Positions 8,871 to 19,000 of a stretch of 64,000 bases of DNA are shown here, in pieces. Location of the stretch: assembly GCA_002483365.1 (NCBI GenBank), contig DLHT01000018.1:202411-266410 (forward strand), read 5' to 3'. The position numbers and the translations under genes are program-made. The notes under the pieces are model-generated. The model had not been told where the DNA came from. It saw only the letters and a program-made list of their open reading frames with translations, and did not search any database. Origin of the DNA: Cellvibrio sp. UBA7661 (GTDB taxonomy: Bacteria > Pseudomonadota > Gammaproteobacteria > Pseudomonadales > Cellvibrionaceae). Position 1 is the first letter of the stretch, and every line of letters begins with the position of its first letter.

Positions 8871-9537
8871 CGATAATGTATCCTGCACCGCGCACCGTCT
8901 TTATTAAGGTGTTTCCTGTATCGCCAAGCTTTTTACGCAGGCGGCTTATATGCACATCAATCACACTGGTTTGTGGATCAAAGTGATAATCCCATACCCC
9001 TTCGAGAAGCATAGTGCGGGTAACCAGTTGCCCCTTGAATTTGACAAGATATTCCAACAGCCTGAATTCACGCGCCTGCAATTCAATTATTTTTCCGTTG
9101 CGCCGCACTTTGCGTGCAAGAAGATCCATTTCCAAATCCCCCGCCTTGAGCAGTGTTGATTGCGCTAACGGAAGTGAAGATGAGCGTTTACCCAATGCCT
9201 CAACACGCGCAAGTAATTCAACAAAAGCAAAAGGTTTAACCAGATAGTCATCACCACCGGAACGCAAACCCGCCACTCTATCGTCCACATCGCCAAGCGC
9301 ACTCAGGATCAAAACGCCCGTCAGATTTCCACTGCCTCGTAGCGTTTTGATCAATGAAAGTCCATCGAGCTTTGGCAACATACGATCAACGATAAGCACA
9401 TCGTATTTTTCATTCATGCACAGATGAAGGCCTGATTCTCCATCCTCAGCCAGGTCAACGACATGCCCCGCTTCTTTTAACCCCTTTCCTACATAGGTCC
9501 GTATTTTGGGATCGTCTTCGATAATCAGTATTTTCAT
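8857..9537 (-). CDS. OmpR-family response regulator
   Basis: A 226-residue regulator: receiver domain (MKILIIEDDPKIRTYVGKGL) with phosphoacceptor Asp-51 in VLIVDRMLPKLDG, the Thr/Ser position in GVLILSALG and Lys in LVKPFAF, followed by a winged-helix DNA-binding domain (LTRTMLLEGVWDYHFDPQTSVIDVHISRLRKKLGD). The ATG at 9537 has AGGA six nucleotides upstream and matches the family start; an in-frame extension of 27 residues is not conserved-looking. It and the kinase form one transcription unit heading into the lipid genes, so those genes are natural candidate targets. No binding-site repeats were recognised in its upstream region. Confidence 0.92.
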   Translation of the reverse strand: MKILIIEDDPKIRTYVGKGLKEAGHVVDLAEDGESGLHLCMNEKYDVLIVDRMLPKLDGLSLIKTLRGSGNLTGVLILSALGDVDDRVAGLRSGGDDYLVKPFAFVELLARVEALGKRSSSLPLAQSTLLKAGDLEMDLLARKVRRNGKIIELQAREFRLLEYLVKFKGQLVTRTMLLEGVWDYHFDPQTSVIDVHISRLRKKLGDTGNTLIKTVRGAGYIIDESV

Positions 9538-9688
9538 GAATTCCTGGCAATTGACGTTTTCATAGGTATTGCGAATACCAAGACTTTTAAGGTTTATTGT
9601 GTAGGTTTGAAAATGCATGATATAGGTTAATCAATTTCGCAATCCACCTGATATCAAAAGAAAGGCTGAATCCCGACAAACTCTATTG

Positions 9689-10549
9689 CTAAATTCCATC
9701 ACTTCGCAACACATCTTCTGCGGCTTCTACATCAAGAGCAAGCGATTGCGATGCTCCAATGTCAATATTACAGTCCAAACCCAAGCGATCAAAAGCCGAT
9801 ATCTTTGAAAAATCCAGTGAAGAAACGCGACTGTCCCTAAAGAAGTCGTATTGCAATACCGAAATGGTAATTAAATCCGCATAAGCCACTTTTTCCCTAA
9901 CCTCATAAAATTTTAAATGATCCTCTGGAATTGAGAGGATATCTTCATCAAATCCCCAATGCGATAAGATCAAACGCCCTATTGGTGCATGAATATTTTC
10001 TATAATGCGATCAAGAGTAATGCTGTCATTTAGCAACTCTGGATGATCTTCCGCAAAACTGAGAATTGGCAAAACACCAATTTGATGAAGTATTCCAGCG
10101 AGCATCGCTTTATCAGGGTTCAAATTCGTGTAGTGTTTACACAGCACATAGCTAATCGCCGCAACCTGGCTTGATCTAAACCACGCCTCGCGCATACGCA
10201 TATCAATGATGTCAGAAGTAGATTGAAACATTTGTTCCATCGCAAGACTTGTTGCCATATTGCACGCATATTCAATACCCAGACGCATCAATGCACCGTT
10301 CAAATTATCGACCAGTCTTGCAGCACGCAACAAAGGGCTATTGGCCACTCGAATCAAACGGGCACTCAACGCCGGATCAGAACCAACTACACCCACCAAA
10401 TGTTCAATGTCGGCCGTGGGGTCATCCGCAACGGCGCGTACCCTCAATGCAACCTCTGGCAACGTGGGCAAAATTAACTGATCGCTATTAATAGCATTGA
10501 TAATGTCTTCGCTAATCCGGGTGGCTAAATGATCCATACGTATTTCCAA
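9689..10549 (-). CDS. HDOD domain signalling protein
   Basis: A 286-residue protein that is almost entirely an HDOD domain: LPTLPEVALRVRAVADDPTADIEHL at residues 28-52, then VGSDPALSARLIRVANSPLLR, and a helical C-terminal part with HQIGVLPILSFAE. HDOD proteins are HD-superfamily relatives that usually lack the full metal-binding HD pair and act in signalling, often together with two-component or c-di-GMP proteins. Here the hybrid kinase gene is divergent and begins 197 nt away, so a shared regulatory region is likely. Met-5 (position 10537) is an alternative start. No catalytic activity is claimed. Confidence 0.85.
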   Translation of the reverse strand: MEIRMDHLATRISEDIINAINSDQLILPTLPEVALRVRAVADDPTADIEHLVGVVGSDPALSARLIRVANSPLLRAARLVDNLNGALMRLGIEYACNMATSLAMEQMFQSTSDIIDMRMREAWFRSSQVAAISYVLCKHYTNLNPDKAMLAGILHQIGVLPILSFAEDHPELLNDSITLDRIIENIHAPIGRLILSHWGFDEDILSIPEDHLKFYEVREKVAYADLITISVLQYDFFRDSRVSSLDFSKISAFDRLGLDCNIDIGASQSLALDVEAAEDVLRSDGI

Positions 10550-10745
10550 AAAGTCAGCATCTTCGGAAAGTATAGATGATGATCAATACCGGACAATTGA
10601 CAGGTAATTGCAAGAGTAAACCGGTGCAGAAAATATCATTCAGATTGAAATCACCTACAGTTATATAAATACACACACTCCTGATATTTTAGCCTAAGCA
10701 AAGCCAAATCTTGCTTGTGTGCTAGTATGAATTCACAAAGCGTTA

Positions 10746-13700
10746 ATGCGAATCACTACGATGGATGAATTCCCAATGGATGAATTTCACCGCCTGCGCT
10801 GTCTCCACTCTTATCACATTCTCGATACTGACTTTGAAGCAGATTTTGATCAGCTAACATGGCTTGCTGCGCATGTCTGTGCCGCTCCCATTGCAGTGTT
10901 AACTCTTGTTGATGAAAAAAGGCAATGGTTTAAATCTGTATATGGTTTGGATGTGCGCGAAACACCAAGAGAAATCGCATTCTGCAATCATGCCATTCAA
11001 CACACGACCCCATTTTTTATAGAAGATGCAACAACTGATATACGTTTTGTTAATAATCCCTTGGTCACAGGCACCCCCTGGATTCGATCTTATTTGGGGA
11101 TTCCATTAATTTCGCCCGATGGTTTTGCGATAGGCACTCTCGCAGTTATTGATCGCAAACCCAATACTTACCGGGATGAAACCATTAAAGCCTTGTCGGT
11201 TCTCGCGCAACAAGCCATTCACAATTTAAATACCAGACGCGAACGCTTGTCATCAGAACATGCAGCGCACAATCGCGTAAAAGATATTATTTCTGCAGCA
11301 GCAACAGGTATCGCAGTATCAACCCTGGATGGAAAATATTTATTGTTTAATCCCTATTATTTCAGCTTGTTTGGTTACACAGCTGAAGAAATGTCGCGCA
11401 CAACTCTGGCAGACATTCTCTGCCCGGATGATTTTCCTGAAATACAAATCAAACTAAGATCTTTATATAAAAATCAATGCCCGAATTTTATTTTAGAGTG
11501 CAGATGCATAACCAAACAAAAAAATATTATTTGGGTGCGCGCACAGGTATCCATGCTGCGCGATGCCGAGCAAAAGCCGCTCGCGTTTGTTGGTGTGGTT
11601 GATGATATTACAGAGAATAAAATTGCCCATGAGAAAAATAAACAATTAACAAAGCGCTTACAGTCAACACTGGAAAGCATTACCGACGCTTTTTTTGCAC
11701 TGGACAAAAACTGGTGTTTTACATACGTTAATATTGAGGCGGAACGATTACTGGAAAGAAGGCGCGATGATCTATTGGGAAACAATATCTGGCAAGAATT
11801 TCCGGAAGCGGTAGGTACAGCTTTTGAATTTAATTATCACAAGGCTATGGATAATGGGGTAAAGATTGCATTTGAAGAGTATTACGCCCCACTCAAAACA
11901 TGGTTCGGCGTCAATGCTTATCCATCTACAGAAGGGATTAGCGTTTACTTTCAAAACATTACTGAACGACGAATAAAAGATGACCAACTAAGATTGATGG
12001 AAGCGTGCATCGCACGCATGAACGATCTAATTGTTGTTACAGAAGCAGAACCAATTGAAGAGCCGGGCCCTCGCATTATTTATGCAAATGATGCATTTAT
12101 TAAGCAAACTGGCTACGCCCTGAATGAAGTCATCGGGCGTTCGCCTCGTTTTTTGCAGGGACCAAATACGCCGCGCAATGAATTGGATAAAATCAAAACC
12201 GCCATGCGAAAATGGCAGCCTGTACGTGCAGAGCTAATTAATTACACTAAAGCCGGTGAAGAGTTTTGGTTGGAAGTGGATATTTTTCCCATCGCTGACA
12301 AAACCGGTTGGTTTACCCATTGGGTATCAGTAGAACGAGACATTACCGAGCGAAAAAAAATAGAAGAAATAAAACACGCCCGGCAGCTTGCTGAACTGGC
12401 CAATGAGGCCAAGTCCAACTTTTTGGCCACCATGAGCCATGAAATCCGTACACCTATTAGTGGCGTTATCGGTATGGTGGATCTGCTGCATCAAACCAGC
12501 CTGAAAGGCTACCAAATTGAAATGGTGGATATTATTCGCAACTCCGCAAATTCACTACTGGATATCATTGATGACATTCTGGATTTCTCAAAAATAGAAT
12601 CCGGCAAACTTGCGCTGGACAACACCCTCTTCTCGCCAGAAAAAAATCTCGAAGACGTTAGTTTATTACTGGATCGTATGGCACTGGAGAAAAATGTCGA
12701 GCTGTCGCTCCATATTGATTCAGCGTTACCAGAAAGAATAATCGGCGATGAACTGCGATTGCGCCAAATATTAATTAACCTTGTAAACAATGCAATTAAA
12801 TTCTCAGCAAACGCACAACCCTATGGAAAAGTTCGAATCAGTATCAAACCCCAAACACAAACCCATGACACGCTTACAATCGCATTCATAATATCTGACA
12901 ACGGTATTGGTATGTCAGAGAAAACGCTTGCGCAATTATTCACACCGTTCATGCAAGCGGATGCATCTACCACACGTCATTACGGTGGAACAGGCCTTGG
13001 GCTAACCATCACGCGACATCTGGTTGAATTGATGGGAGGTGAAATAGAAGTGCGTAGCCGCGAAGGTAGCGGCACAACATTTACTGTACGCATTCCTTTT
13101 TTAATATCTCAAAATGATAAACAACTGGTTGCGCAGCCGCATTTTAGTAGACTGCTAAGTATTGTAGTGGGCAGCAACAGTGACATGGCGTCAATCTGGG
13201 CAGAGTATTTGCAATCTGCCGGAGCAACGTTGGTGCAATTTTTTGCAGCAGAATTAATACATTGGCAGGAGCTCCAACGCAAGTATATGCACTATCAAAT
13301 TCTGGTATTAATTGATGACTGCGAAAAAGATACCGAGCTCACGCCAAATGGTTTAATCAATACCATTCAATCTTTACATCCACAGATTTATTGTCTAACT
13401 ATTGGCAGAGGCCAGCGACGTGAGCTGCGACGCGACGAACATGGCAATTGCTTTATCGATGGGAATTGTCTTGGGCGCGCACGTTTTTTTGAAGCAGTTC
13501 AGATTGCAATTGGGCAGAAGCAACTAACTACGCCACAAATACGCGGCCATCACGAACAGGACTTTATACCTCCCCTGCGCTCTGATGCGTTGGCGCAAGG
13601 CCGTCTATTATTGTTAGCTGAAGATAATGAGACCAATCAAAAACTCATTGCCCGACAACTCGGGTTATTAGGTTATGCAGTAGATATTGTCGACAATGGC

Positions 13701-14390
13701 GAACAGGCTTTTGCACGCCTCCACCATGAACACTACGCCATGTTGATTACTGACATCCATATGCCGGTTATGGATGGTTATGAATTAATTCGTAAAGTAC
13801 GCAGTTCCGATGCAGCTATTAATAACATACCTATCATCGCACTCAGTGCTAATGCAATGGGCGATGAAGCAGAAAAATGCGCGCAGCTTGGCGCCAATGA
13901 ATATCTGGTAAAACCGGCATTACTACCTGATTTGAAGAAAATACTGGATCGCTACCTGACACAACATGACCAGCTAAATATAGTTTCATACGAGCCGCAT
14001 GCTCCAGTAATGACTCATACTGAAACTGCACAATTGGATGTCAACATTTTGCGCGATCTGGTTGGTGATGATGAATTGGTTATCAACGAATTTTTACGCG
14101 ACTACCTCCGCAATGCACGCCAACTTCAACAACAAATTAGCAACAATATAACACAAGAGGATTACCCTTCCGCAGCTGGACAACTGCATAAATTGAAATC
14201 ATCTTCACGCGCAGTGGGTGCCTTGGCTTTAGGTAAAATATGTGAGCACATGGAGTTTTATGCCAATAAAAAAATGAGCACAGAATTAGCAAACCACTAT
14301 TGCGACTTTGAAAATGAATTTCATGGTGTTGAACAACTGATTGCCGAACACCTCAATAACACAGGAGAGGACGCAGAACGTCTGCATTAA
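10746..14390 (+). CDS. GAF-PAS hybrid histidine kinase with REC and Hpt
   Basis: A 1214-residue cytoplasmic hybrid kinase with no membrane segment. Order: GAF (about 20-165), three PAS domains (about 180-295, 305-415, 420-550), HisKA with His-565 in ATMSHEIRTP, HATPase_c (NLVNNAIKFS near 680, GGTGLGLT near 748), a degenerate receiver-like segment (about 800-920), a true receiver with Asp-1003 in LITDIHMPVMDG, and an Hpt domain with His-1148 in LHKLKSSSRAVGA. It therefore holds all the steps of a phosphorelay. The third PAS resembles a LOV domain (GRSPRFLQG) but lacks the flavin-binding Cys. The REC-EAL-REC gene starts 1 nt after its stop and is the obvious phosphotransfer partner. The start is unsure: Met-6 and Met-11 are alternatives and none has a clear Shine-Dalgarno. 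Confidence 0.88.
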   Translation: MRITTMDEFPMDEFHRLRCLHSYHILDTDFEADFDQLTWLAAHVCAAPIAVLTLVDEKRQWFKSVYGLDVRETPREIAFCNHAIQHTTPFFIEDATTDIRFVNNPLVTGTPWIRSYLGIPLISPDGFAIGTLAVIDRKPNTYRDETIKALSVLAQQAIHNLNTRRERLSSEHAAHNRVKDIISAAATGIAVSTLDGKYLLFNPYYFSLFGYTAEEMSRTTLADILCPDDFPEIQIKLRSLYKNQCPNFILECRCITKQKNIIWVRAQVSMLRDAEQKPLAFVGVVDDITENKIAHEKNKQLTKRLQSTLESITDAFFALDKNWCFTYVNIEAERLLERRRDDLLGNNIWQEFPEAVGTAFEFNYHKAMDNGVKIAFEEYYAPLKTWFGVNAYPSTEGISVYFQNITERRIKDDQLRLMEACIARMNDLIVVTEAEPIEEPGPRIIYANDAFIKQTGYALNEVIGRSPRFLQGPNTPRNELDKIKTAMRKWQPVRAELINYTKAGEEFWLEVDIFPIADKTGWFTHWVSVERDITERKKIEEIKHARQLAELANEAKSNFLATMSHEIRTPISGVIGMVDLLHQTSLKGYQIEMVDIIRNSANSLLDIIDDILDFSKIESGKLALDNTLFSPEKNLEDVSLLLDRMALEKNVELSLHIDSALPERIIGDELRLRQILINLVNNAIKFSANAQPYGKVRISIKPQTQTHDTLTIAFIISDNGIGMSEKTLAQLFTPFMQADASTTRHYGGTGLGLTITRHLVELMGGEIEVRSREGSGTTFTVRIPFLISQNDKQLVAQPHFSRLLSIVVGSNSDMASIWAEYLQSAGATLVQFFAAELIHWQELQRKYMHYQILVLIDDCEKDTELTPNGLINTIQSLHPQIYCLTIGRGQRRELRRDEHGNCFIDGNCLGRARFFEAVQIAIGQKQLTTPQIRGHHEQDFIPPLRSDALAQGRLLLLAEDNETNQKLIARQLGLLGYAVDIVDNGEQAFARLHHEHYAMLITDIHMPVMDGYELIRKVRSSDAAINNIPIIALSANAMGDEAEKCAQLGANEYLVKPALLPDLKKILDRYLTQHDQLNIVSYEPHAPVMTHTETAQLDVNILRDLVGDDELVINEFLRDYLRNARQLQQQISNNITQEDYPSAAGQLHKLKSSSRAVGALALGKICEHMEFYANKKMSTELANHYCDFENEFHGVEQLIAEHLNNTGEDAERLH

Positions 14391-14391
14391 T

Positions 14392-16023
14392 ATGAATCAA
14401 GATACGGGTCCCATCGATTTATCAAAAATCAATGCGTTAGTGATCGATGATGATACATTTATGCTGAAAATCATGCAGCGAATTTTGACTGTAAATGGTG
14501 TCATCAATGTAAGCTGCTGCGATAGCGGCGCAGCAGGTTTGGAAGCACTCTCGCATGCAGAGCCACCAATCGATTTAATTCTACTGGATTTAAACATGCC
14601 GGAAATGGATGGCATTGAATTTGTCCGGGCTTTGGAGACTACTCATTTTAAGGGCAATATTATTTTAATAAGCGGTGAAGATGAGCGCATGTTAATCAGT
14701 GCAGAAAAATTAATTGCTGCGCGCCAGATTGGCATTCTGGGGCATCTACAAAAACCGGTAACGCAGGAATCCATTATCCCATTACTCAAACAACTGGATA
14801 CGCAATCAACATTTATTCCAACAGAATTAAAAACTTATTCTGCCGACGAGCTGGCTTTAGCCATTTCAAAAGGGCAATTATTTAATACCTACCAACCTAT
14901 AGTGTCACTTAAAAATGGCAAACTTAACTGTGTAGAGGTATTGGTGCGCTGGAATCACCCCACTGATGGCCTGGTGGGGCCAGAGCAATTTATCCCAATC
15001 GCTGAGGACAATAACCTGATCGATCAATTAGCCAGCACGGTGCTAACCGAAGCGCTGCAACAGTATAAACAATGGCAGGCATTGTCACTGCATATTCCCA
15101 TGGCAATTAACGTCTCTATGGAAAATTTGGCCTCATTGGATTTTGCGGATAATTTTTCCAAAATTATGGCCGATGCAGGCTTGCTCACAAAAGATATTAC
15201 ACTGGAAATTACCGAAAGCCGCGCAATGAAAGATCCGACAATCACGTTGGATACATTAGCGCGCTTGCGCCTGAAGCGCTTTGTTTTGTCTATTGATGAC
15301 TTTGGGACTGGCCACTCATCACTGGCGCAGTTACGGGATATTCCGTTTGATGAATTCAAAATTGATAAGAGTTTTGTCACTGGCGCATGGGCAGATCAAC
15401 GTATTCGTGCAATGTTTGAAACCAGTTTGAACCTGGCCAAACGTTTATCCATGAAAGTCGTGGCAGAAGGCATTGAATCAGAAAAAGATTGGGCATTTGT
15501 ACGCAATGCCCAATGCGATTATGCACAAGGCTATTTTATTTCAAAACCAATGGAGGGGGATGCACTACCGAAATGGCTGAGCCTATGGGGCGAACGGGTT
15601 AGACGCGAATTATTACCGGAGATCAATGGCGCCGCTGTCAAAGTAAAAGCCAGTAAAGAAGGGACCGTACTGTTAATTGAAGATCATGAATTTCAGCGGC
15701 GAATACAAAACAAAATATTAACTGAAGAAGGGTTCTCTGTAGTGACTGCTGCAACCAGCGCAGAAGCACTATCGTTGTTGCGCACACTACGCCCCACATT
15801 GATATTAATTGATATCGAGTTGCCAGGAATGAACGGCTTGGAAATTCTTAAACGTTTACGATCCACTGCTGTTTTTAAACAAACACCTGTGATTATGCTT
15901 TCAGGCTCAAACCAAAAAGAAATTGTAGTACAAAGCATGAAAACGGGGGCATCAGGTTTTATTGCTAAACCTTTTGATCGAAAAACCTTGGTAGCAAAAG
16001 TCAAATCAGTATTAATACGTTAA
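14392..16023 (+). CDS. REC-EAL-REC cyclic-di-GMP phosphodiesterase-like protein
   Basis: A 543-residue protein: N-terminal receiver with Asp-66 (LILLDLNMPEMDG), an EAL domain (about residues 155-410), and a C-terminal receiver with Asp-474 (LILIDIELPGMNG). The EAL signature reads EVL (NCVEVLVRWNHP), a common active variant, and the other expected residues are present: INVSMEN, ITES, DDFGTGHSS, FKIDKSF, VAEGIES and YAQGYFISKPM. It is likely to hydrolyse cyclic di-GMP, gated by two phosphorylation inputs. The ATG lies 1 nt after the stop of the hybrid kinase, so the two are translationally coupled. The two receivers may be fed by the two paralogous kinases on either side. Confidence 0.88.
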   Translation: MNQDTGPIDLSKINALVIDDDTFMLKIMQRILTVNGVINVSCCDSGAAGLEALSHAEPPIDLILLDLNMPEMDGIEFVRALETTHFKGNIILISGEDERMLISAEKLIAARQIGILGHLQKPVTQESIIPLLKQLDTQSTFIPTELKTYSADELALAISKGQLFNTYQPIVSLKNGKLNCVEVLVRWNHPTDGLVGPEQFIPIAEDNNLIDQLASTVLTEALQQYKQWQALSLHIPMAINVSMENLASLDFADNFSKIMADAGLLTKDITLEITESRAMKDPTITLDTLARLRLKRFVLSIDDFGTGHSSLAQLRDIPFDEFKIDKSFVTGAWADQRIRAMFETSLNLAKRLSMKVVAEGIESEKDWAFVRNAQCDYAQGYFISKPMEGDALPKWLSLWGERVRRELLPEINGAAVKVKASKEGTVLLIEDHEFQRRIQNKILTEEGFSVVTAATSAEALSLLRTLRPTLILIDIELPGMNGLEILKRLRSTAVFKQTPVIMLSGSNQKEIVVQSMKTGASGFIAKPFDRKTLVAKVKSVLIR

Positions 16024-16056
16024 TGTATTGCGCAATTTCCATAAGTACTTATAGCC

Positions 16057-19000
16057 TTAGTGTATTTGTGTCAGATAATGGTTCACTTCGTTTTCAACCG
16101 CTGCATAAGCAGGACCAAACAGCGCCATTTCATGGGCAATTTGCTCAGGCGCTGGCTTTTTGGCAGCAGCTTCAATTCCCTGACAAATATTGCCTAGTTG
16201 TTGCGCTCCAACTGCACGTGCCGATGATTTGAGTGTATGTGCACTGGTACTGAGCTGTGACCAGTCGCGATTGTCATAAGCACTAACGATGGCACCTGCC
16301 AATGTTTGCGCACTGACCAGAAATTCGGCTAAAAATTCTTTAATTGTACTTGCATCACTCCCAACCAGATTTTGCAGAATTAACAAATTCAGATGGGCAG
16401 AATCCACAGCATCGGCAACGCCTTCAGGAAAATCTAACACCTGGGCGTAAGTGTTGTGATCATCATGAATTTCCGATATTGAAGAAATAGATTCTGCTGG
16501 GGAAAGATATTTTTTTAAACTGAATGCCAAACTTTCCAGTGTGATAGGTTTAGTGAGGTAATCATCCATTCCTAAACCAAAACAGCGCTCCGCTTCACCG
16601 CGCAAAGCGTTTGCAGTTAACGCAATAATAGGCGTGCGATAACCAGACGCTAGTTCCTCTTGCCGAAGCTGCTTCACGAATTCATAACCATCCATTTCAG
16701 GCATGTGCAGATCTGTTAATATCAGCGAGTACTTTTGTTGTCGCCATTTCTCCAAAGCCTGTGCGCCATTAGCCGCCATATCGCCAGAATAACCTAGCAA
16801 CTCCAATTGATAAGCAATCACTTTTTGGTTAATGCTGTTATCTTCCACGACTAGTATTGGCTGCATTCCTGTTCTGCTTGCTGAAACATAATTTATTGCC
16901 TCTACAGGAGCAGAACTCAAAATCTGTGGCGGTTTGTTTTCCCTCGGCAATTGTAAATTCACAATAAACTCTGCACCTTGAGATAATTCGCTGATCACGC
17001 GAATGCTGCCATGCATTAATTGAATTAAACCATAGCTAATACTGAGGCCAAGGCCAGTCCCGCCAAAATGACGACTGGTAGAAGCATCTGCTTGAGCAAA
17101 AGGCCTAAACAATCGCATTTGCTGTTGCTGGCTCAAACCTATTCCATTATCTTTTACGCGTATTTCCAGTGCTATTAACGCTTCATCCTGCGCAATCAAA
17201 TGAGTACTAAGCTGCACCATGCCTTGTTGCTTCTGCTTGCTGGAAAACTTAATCGCATTGCTCATCAAATTCAGTAGTATCTGACGTACACGCTGCTCGT
17301 CGCCACGCAAGTATCCAAATAAATTAGCATCGTTGGTGACTGTTAGTATTACGTTGGAGTTAGCGGCTACCGGCTCCATCAGCTGTACAACTTTTTTCAC
17401 AGTTTCTATTAGTGAAAAAGGTCTAGACTCCAACTCTAATCGTCCAGCTTCGATTTTGGAGAAATCCAAAATATCTTCAATAATATTTAATAGCGACATA
17501 GCTGAGTCACGAATGATATCAATCATATCTGTTTGATATCCGCGCAATTGTGTTTGCTGCAGCACTTCAATCATACCAATCACACCATTAATCGGTGTGC
17601 GTATTTCATGACTCATGGCAGCAAGAAAGTTGGATTTCGCCTGACTGGCAAGTTCTGCCAATCGATGTGCTTGTTCTAATTCAGCAATACGTTTTCGCTC
17701 TGTAATATTACGCTCAACCGCAACCCAATGAGTGTATTTGCCATTGCTATCGGTGATAGGCACCAAATCAATTTCTACCTGTACCTGCTCACCAGTTTTA
17801 GTAACATTCATCAATTCGGCCCGGACAGGCTGCCAATTTTTCAGCGCGTCTTTGACCTTATGGAGCTCCTCTGGAGGTGAATCGCTGGATCTTAAAAAGC
17901 GAGGATTTTTGTTGACAACTTCCTCTCTTTTATAACCCATCACTTTTTCAAAAGCGGTGTTCACAAAAATAATTTCCGGCCCATCTTCTTGTGATGAAGG
18001 AGCATTGGTGATAATCACCATATCATTCATATGCGCAATGCACGCCTCCATCAATCGCAATTGCTGTTCATTTGCACGACGCAAGGTTATATCCTGAAAA
18101 TAAACAGCTAAACCTTCGCTTGAAGGATAAGCATTCACACTGAACCATTTTTGCAACGGCGCATAATAGGCCTCGAACGATGCCTTTTCTTGCTCGCTCA
18201 TTGCTTTTTTGTAGTGGAACTCAAAATCGCTATCTTTGATTTGGGGGAACTCATGCCACATAGTTCTGCCAAGTAACTCTGCGCGCGATCGATGCAGTAA
18301 TTGTTCAGCTTCCTGATTAATGTAAGTAAAGCGCCATTCAGTATCCACTGTCACAAATGCATCGGTAATGCTTTCCAGTGTTACGGTTAAACGATCAGCC
18401 AATGCCTGGGCTTTTTCTTCATTGGTTTTAGTATCGTGAATATCAATTGCGCTCCCGTACCAACGCACAATCTCACGCTGTGCATTAAATACCGGCACCG
18501 CTCTGGCAAGGTGCCAGCGATAATTGCCGTTGATATCGCGCAACCGGAATTCAGTAAGGTACATTGCGCTATGCTGCGTTGCATTTTGCCAGGCTGCGCC
18601 GGCGGGCAACTGGTCATCACTGTGTATAACTTGCAGCCAGTCTTGTTGAGTTGAAATTTGGGATTGATCCAGACCCGTATATTCACTAAAACGATCATTG
18701 ACATAATCAATAGTGCCATCGGTTGTTGCTGACCAAATAATAATAGGCAGCGCATTCGCCAACTGCTGCAAGCGCTGTCCACCTTGAGCCAATAAGTTTT
18801 CCGTGTGTTTTTGTTCGTTAATATCTTGAAATGATCCCTCCAGGCGAATCACAACTCCCTGTGCATCGCGAATGGCTTCGCCTTGTGTGCGAACCCACAA
18901 GTAGCGGCCACCGGCAGTAATAATTTGCAACTCCTCATCGTAAGCGATGCCCTGCTCAAGACAACGATTAACCGCAGTCACAATCAGATTGCGCCAGCGC

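Noticed and set aside
15000..15560. EAL domain judged inactive because the motif reads EVL
   Set aside because: EVL is a frequent variant in active enzymes and the other catalytic residues are in place.
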